Part shown: piece by piece, positions 60,976 through 64,000 of the stretch
How positions within the stretch are numbered: the stretch's first letter is position 1
How the letters are laid out: each line of letters opens with the position of its first letter
Assembly (NCBI RefSeq): GCF_029227915.1
Contig: NC_079888.1
Coordinates: forward strand, 21,928,001-21,992,000
Length of the DNA stretch: 64,000 bases
Origin: Hydractinia symbiolongicarpus
Taxonomy: Eukaryota; Cnidaria; Hydrozoa; Anthoathecata; Hydractiniidae
Reading direction: 5' to 3'
Notes under the pieces: model-generated
Databases searched by the model: none
The model's input: the letters and a program-made list of their open reading frames with translations, nothing else
What the model was told of the DNA's origin: nothing
Translations under genes and position numbers: made by a program

Positions 60976-62536
60976 CTATACGGGCGGAGTCCGGGGTTTA
61001 CGGGAAATGCCGAGTTTTCGTTTGCCGTCGATTAAACTTCTTTTATTCAGCGTCTCATCAAAAATGAAAACATTTTTAAAAACTACAAGTCTCATGCGTT
61101 TTAGTGGTGAAAAGATAATATAAAAAATCGTTTTGGAAATGAGTTTACCCACAGGGTACTTTCTTTGTATACATTCGACTATACGGGCCAAGACCGGGAT
61201 TTACGGAAAATCGCGGGTTTTCGTTTGCCGGCGATTAAACCACATTCATTAAGCGTCTCATCAAAAATGAAAACATTTCTGAAAACTACAAGTCTCATGC
61301 GTTTTAGTGGTGAAAAATAATTTTAAAAATCGTTCGGGAAATGAGTTTACTCCCTGGGTACTTTCTTTGTATACTTTTGACTATACGGGCGGAGTCCAGG
61401 ATTTACGGGAAATCGTTGGTTTTCGTTTGCCAGCGATTAAACCTCTCTTATTCAGCGTCTCATCAAAAATGAAAACACTTTTAAAAACTATAAGTTTCAT
61501 GCGTTTTAGTGGTGAAAAGATAATTTAAAAAATCGTTTTGGAAATGAGTTTACTCACAGGGTACTTTCTTTGTATACATTCGACTATACGGGCCAAGCCC
61601 GGGATTTACGGAAAATCGCAGGTTTTCGTTTGCCGACGATTAAACTTCTTTTATTCAGCGTCTCATCAAAAATGAAAACATTTTTGAAAACTACAAGTCT
61701 CATGCGTTTTAGTTGTGAAAAAATAATTTAAAAAATCGTTCGGGAAATGAGTTTACTCCCTGGGTACTTTCTTTGTGTACTTTTGATTATACGGGCTGAG
61801 TCCGGGATATCCGGGAAATCGCGGGTTTTCGTTTACCGGCGATTAAACTTCCTTTATTCAGCGTCTCATCAAAAATGAAAACATTTTTAAAAACTACAAG
61901 TCTCATGGGCTTTAGTGGTGAAATAATAATTTAAAAAATCGTTCGGGAAATGAGTTTACTCCCTGGGTACTTTCTTTGTATACTTTTGACTATACGGGCC
62001 GAGTCCGGGGCTTACGGGAAATGCCGAGTTTTCGTTTGCCGTCGATTAAACTTCTTTTATTCAGCGTCTCATCAAAAATGAAAACCTTTTTAAAAACTAC
62101 AAGTCTCATGCGTTTTAGTGGTGAAAAGATAATATAAAAAATCGTTTTGGAAATGAGTTTACCCACAGGGTACTTTCTTTGTATACATTCGACTATACGG
62201 GCCAAGACCGGGATTTACGGAAAATCGCGGGTTTTCGTTTGCCGGCGATTAAACCACATTCATTAAGCGTCTCATCAAAAATGAAAACATTTCTGAAAAC
62301 TACAAGTCTCACACGTTTTAGTGGTGAAAAATAATTTTAAAAATCGTTCGGGAAATGAGTTTACTCCCTGGGTACTTTCTTTGTATACTTTTGACTATAC
62401 GGGCGGAGTCCAGGATTTACGGGAAATCGCGGGTTTTCGTTTGCCGGCGATTAAACCTCTCTTATTCAGCGTCTCATCAAAAATGAAAACATTTCTGAAA
62501 ACTACAAGTCTCACACGTTTTAGTGGTGAAAAATAA
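60976..62536. repeat. 5-monomer duplication (offset 1014 bp)
   Basis: Bases 60976-61528 correspond to 61990-62536, offset 1014 bp. Marks: 'gggaaatgccgagttttcg', 'gaaaagataatataaaaaat', 'gccaagaccggg' and 'gggcggagtccagg'. The last monomer is then duplicated again at 62523 (offset 202 bp). Confidence 0.8.
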
Positions 62537-62785
62537 TTTTAAAAATCGTTCGGGAAATGAGTTTACTCCCTGGGTACTTTCTTTGTATACTTTTGACTAT
62601 ACGGGCGGAGTCCAGGATTTACGGGAAATCGCGGGTTTTCGTTTGCCGGCGATTAAACCTCTCTTATTCAGCGTCTCATCAAAAATGAAAACACTTTTAA
62701 AAACTACAAGTTTCATGCGTTTTAGTGGTGAAAAGATAATTTAAAAAATCGTTCTGGAAATGAGTTTACTCACAGGGTTCTTTCT

Positions 62786-63702
62786 TTGTATACATTCGAC
62801 TATTCGGGCCAAGCCCGGGATTTACGGGAAATCGCGGGTTTTCGTTTGCCGGCGATTAAACCACTTTCATTAAACGTCTCCCCAAAAATGAAAACATTTC
62901 TGAAAACTACAAGTCTCATACGTTTCAGTGGTGAAAAAATATTTATAAAAATCATTCGGGAAATGAGTTTACTCCCTGGGTACTTTCTTTGTATACATTC
63001 GACTATACGGGCCAAGACTGGGATTTACGGAAAATCGCGGGTTTTCGTTTGCCGGCGATTAAACCACATTCATTAAGCGTCTCATCAAAAATGAAAACAT
63101 TTCTGAAAACTACAAGTCTCATACGTTTTAGTGGTGAAAAATATTTTTAAAAATCGTTCGGGAAATAAGTTTACTCCCTGGGTACTTTCTTTGTATACTT
63201 TTGACTATACGGGCGGAGTCCAGGATTTACGGGAAATCGCGGGTTTTCGTTTGCCGGCGATTAAACCTCTCTTATTCAGCGTCTCATCAAAAATGAAAAC
63301 ACTTTTAAAAACTACAAGTTTCATGCGTTTTAGTGGTGAAAAGATAATTTAAAAAATCGTTTTGGAAATGAGTTTACTCACAGGGTACTTTCTTTGTATA
63401 CATTCGACTATACGGGCCAAGCCCGGGATTTACGGAAAATCGCGGGTTTTCGTTTGCCGGCGATTAAACCACATTCATTAAGCGTCTCATCAAAAATGAA
63501 AACATTTCTGAAAACTACAAGTCTCATACGTTTTAGTGGTGAAAAAATATTTATAAAAATCATTCGGGAAATGAGTTTACTCCCTGGGTACTTTCTTTGT
63601 ATACTCTTGACTATGCGGGCCGAGTCCGGGATTTACGGGAAATCGCGGGTTTTCGTGTGCCGGCGATTAAACCTCTTTTATTCAGCGTCTCATCAAAAAT
63701 GA
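62786..63702. repeat. 3-monomer duplication (offset 608 bp)
   Basis: Bases 62786-63076 correspond to 63394-63702, offset 608 bp, with shared 'gaaaaaatatttataaaaat' and 'cattcgggaaatgag'. The intervening monomers carry 'gggcggagtccagg' and 'acaagtttcatgcg'. Confidence 0.75.
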
Positions 63703-64000
63703 AAACACTTTTGAAAACTACAAGTCTCATGCGTTTTAGTGATGACAAAATAATTTAAAAAATCGTTTGGGAAATGAGTTTACTCCCTGGGTACCTTCTT
63801 TGTATACATTCGACTATACGGGCCAAGCCCGGGATTTAAGGGAAATCGCGGGTTTTCGTTTGCCGGCGATTTAACCCCTTTCATTAAGCGTCTCATCAAA
63901 AATGAAAACATTTTTAAAAACTACAAGTCTGATGCGTTTTATTGGTGAAAAAATAATTTAAAAAATCGTTCGGGAAATGAGTTTACTCCCTGGGTACTTT

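Larger units (their letters stand above)
56100..64000. repeat. 203-bp satellite array, block IV
   Basis: About 39 monomers in the same orientation and phase as block III. The first monomers ('ctatgcgggccaagcccggg', 'gatttaaccccttttattaag') match the monomer at about 51525, so the LINE entered an array of the block III kind. The window ends inside the array, so its true length is unknown. Confidence 0.97.

Noticed and set aside
1-64000. CRISPR array, because of the regular repeats
   Set aside because: The repeated unit is the whole 203 bp with no unique spacers, and there are no cas genes. The LINE and satellite indicate an animal genome.
1-64000. Tandem rRNA, 5S, histone or snRNA gene cluster
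   Set aside because: No rRNA, tRNA or snRNA sequence and no long conserved reading frame occurs in the monomer.

Overview
The window is animal-type repetitive DNA, almost all of it one tandem satellite. A unit of about 203 bp repeats head to tail in a single orientation from base 1 to base 64000, roughly 284 monomers by length. Three insertions interrupt it: two near-identical copies of a 2.24-kb element bounded by TTAA, and one 5'-truncated non-LTR (LINE) retrotransposon. I see no intact host gene, rRNA, tRNA, CRISPR array or bacterial-type operon. The long satellite, a LINE of the Jockey/CR1 kind with an AATAAA signal and a short A-rich 3' repeat tail, and the TTAA insertion all point to a metazoan, probably an invertebrate, and to a centromeric, pericentromeric or other heterochromatic array. 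The species cannot be named from sequence alone.

Layout: satellite block I (1-4743); TTAA element copy 1 (4744-6981); satellite block II, four monomers (6982-7798); TTAA element copy 2 (7799-10037); satellite block III (10038-54168); decayed LINE (54169-56099); satellite block IV (56100-64000). The satellite resumes in phase after every insertion, so each insertion occurred in a pre-existing array. The two TTAA elements did not insert separately: copy 2 arose when a 3055-bp block (element plus flanking monomers) was duplicated in tandem.

Each monomer has a GC-rich third, with about a dozen CpGs per monomer and a conserved imperfect dyad, CCCGGGATTT-acggg-AAATCGCGGG, followed by an A/T-rich two thirds. 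Two broad monomer types intermingle. Type A carries 'attcgac', 'gccaagcccggg' and usually 'ttcattaagcg'. Type B carries 'ttttgac', 'gccgagtccggg' and usually 'tttattcagcg'. The array is a mosaic of local higher-order repeats: 4-mers at 0.6-3.5 kb, a 20-mer (4049 bp) at 17.7-25.8 kb, a 6-mer (about 1217 bp) at 30.6-38.7 kb, a 3-mer at 41.4-42.6 kb, a 10-mer at 45.6-48.6 kb, a 7-mer at 49-51.5 kb and a dimer at 58.7-60.8 kb. Two hybrid monomers mark probable unequal-crossover joints.

The many open frames of 60-121 codons in the array are by-products of the repeat and are not annotated as genes. The only real coding remnant is the LINE reverse transcriptase, broken by an in-frame TAG and a frameshift. 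I found no new protein system. The points most worth a second look are the TTAA element and its co-amplification, the conserved dyad, the near-match to a CENP-B box confined to type A monomers, and the hybrid monomers.
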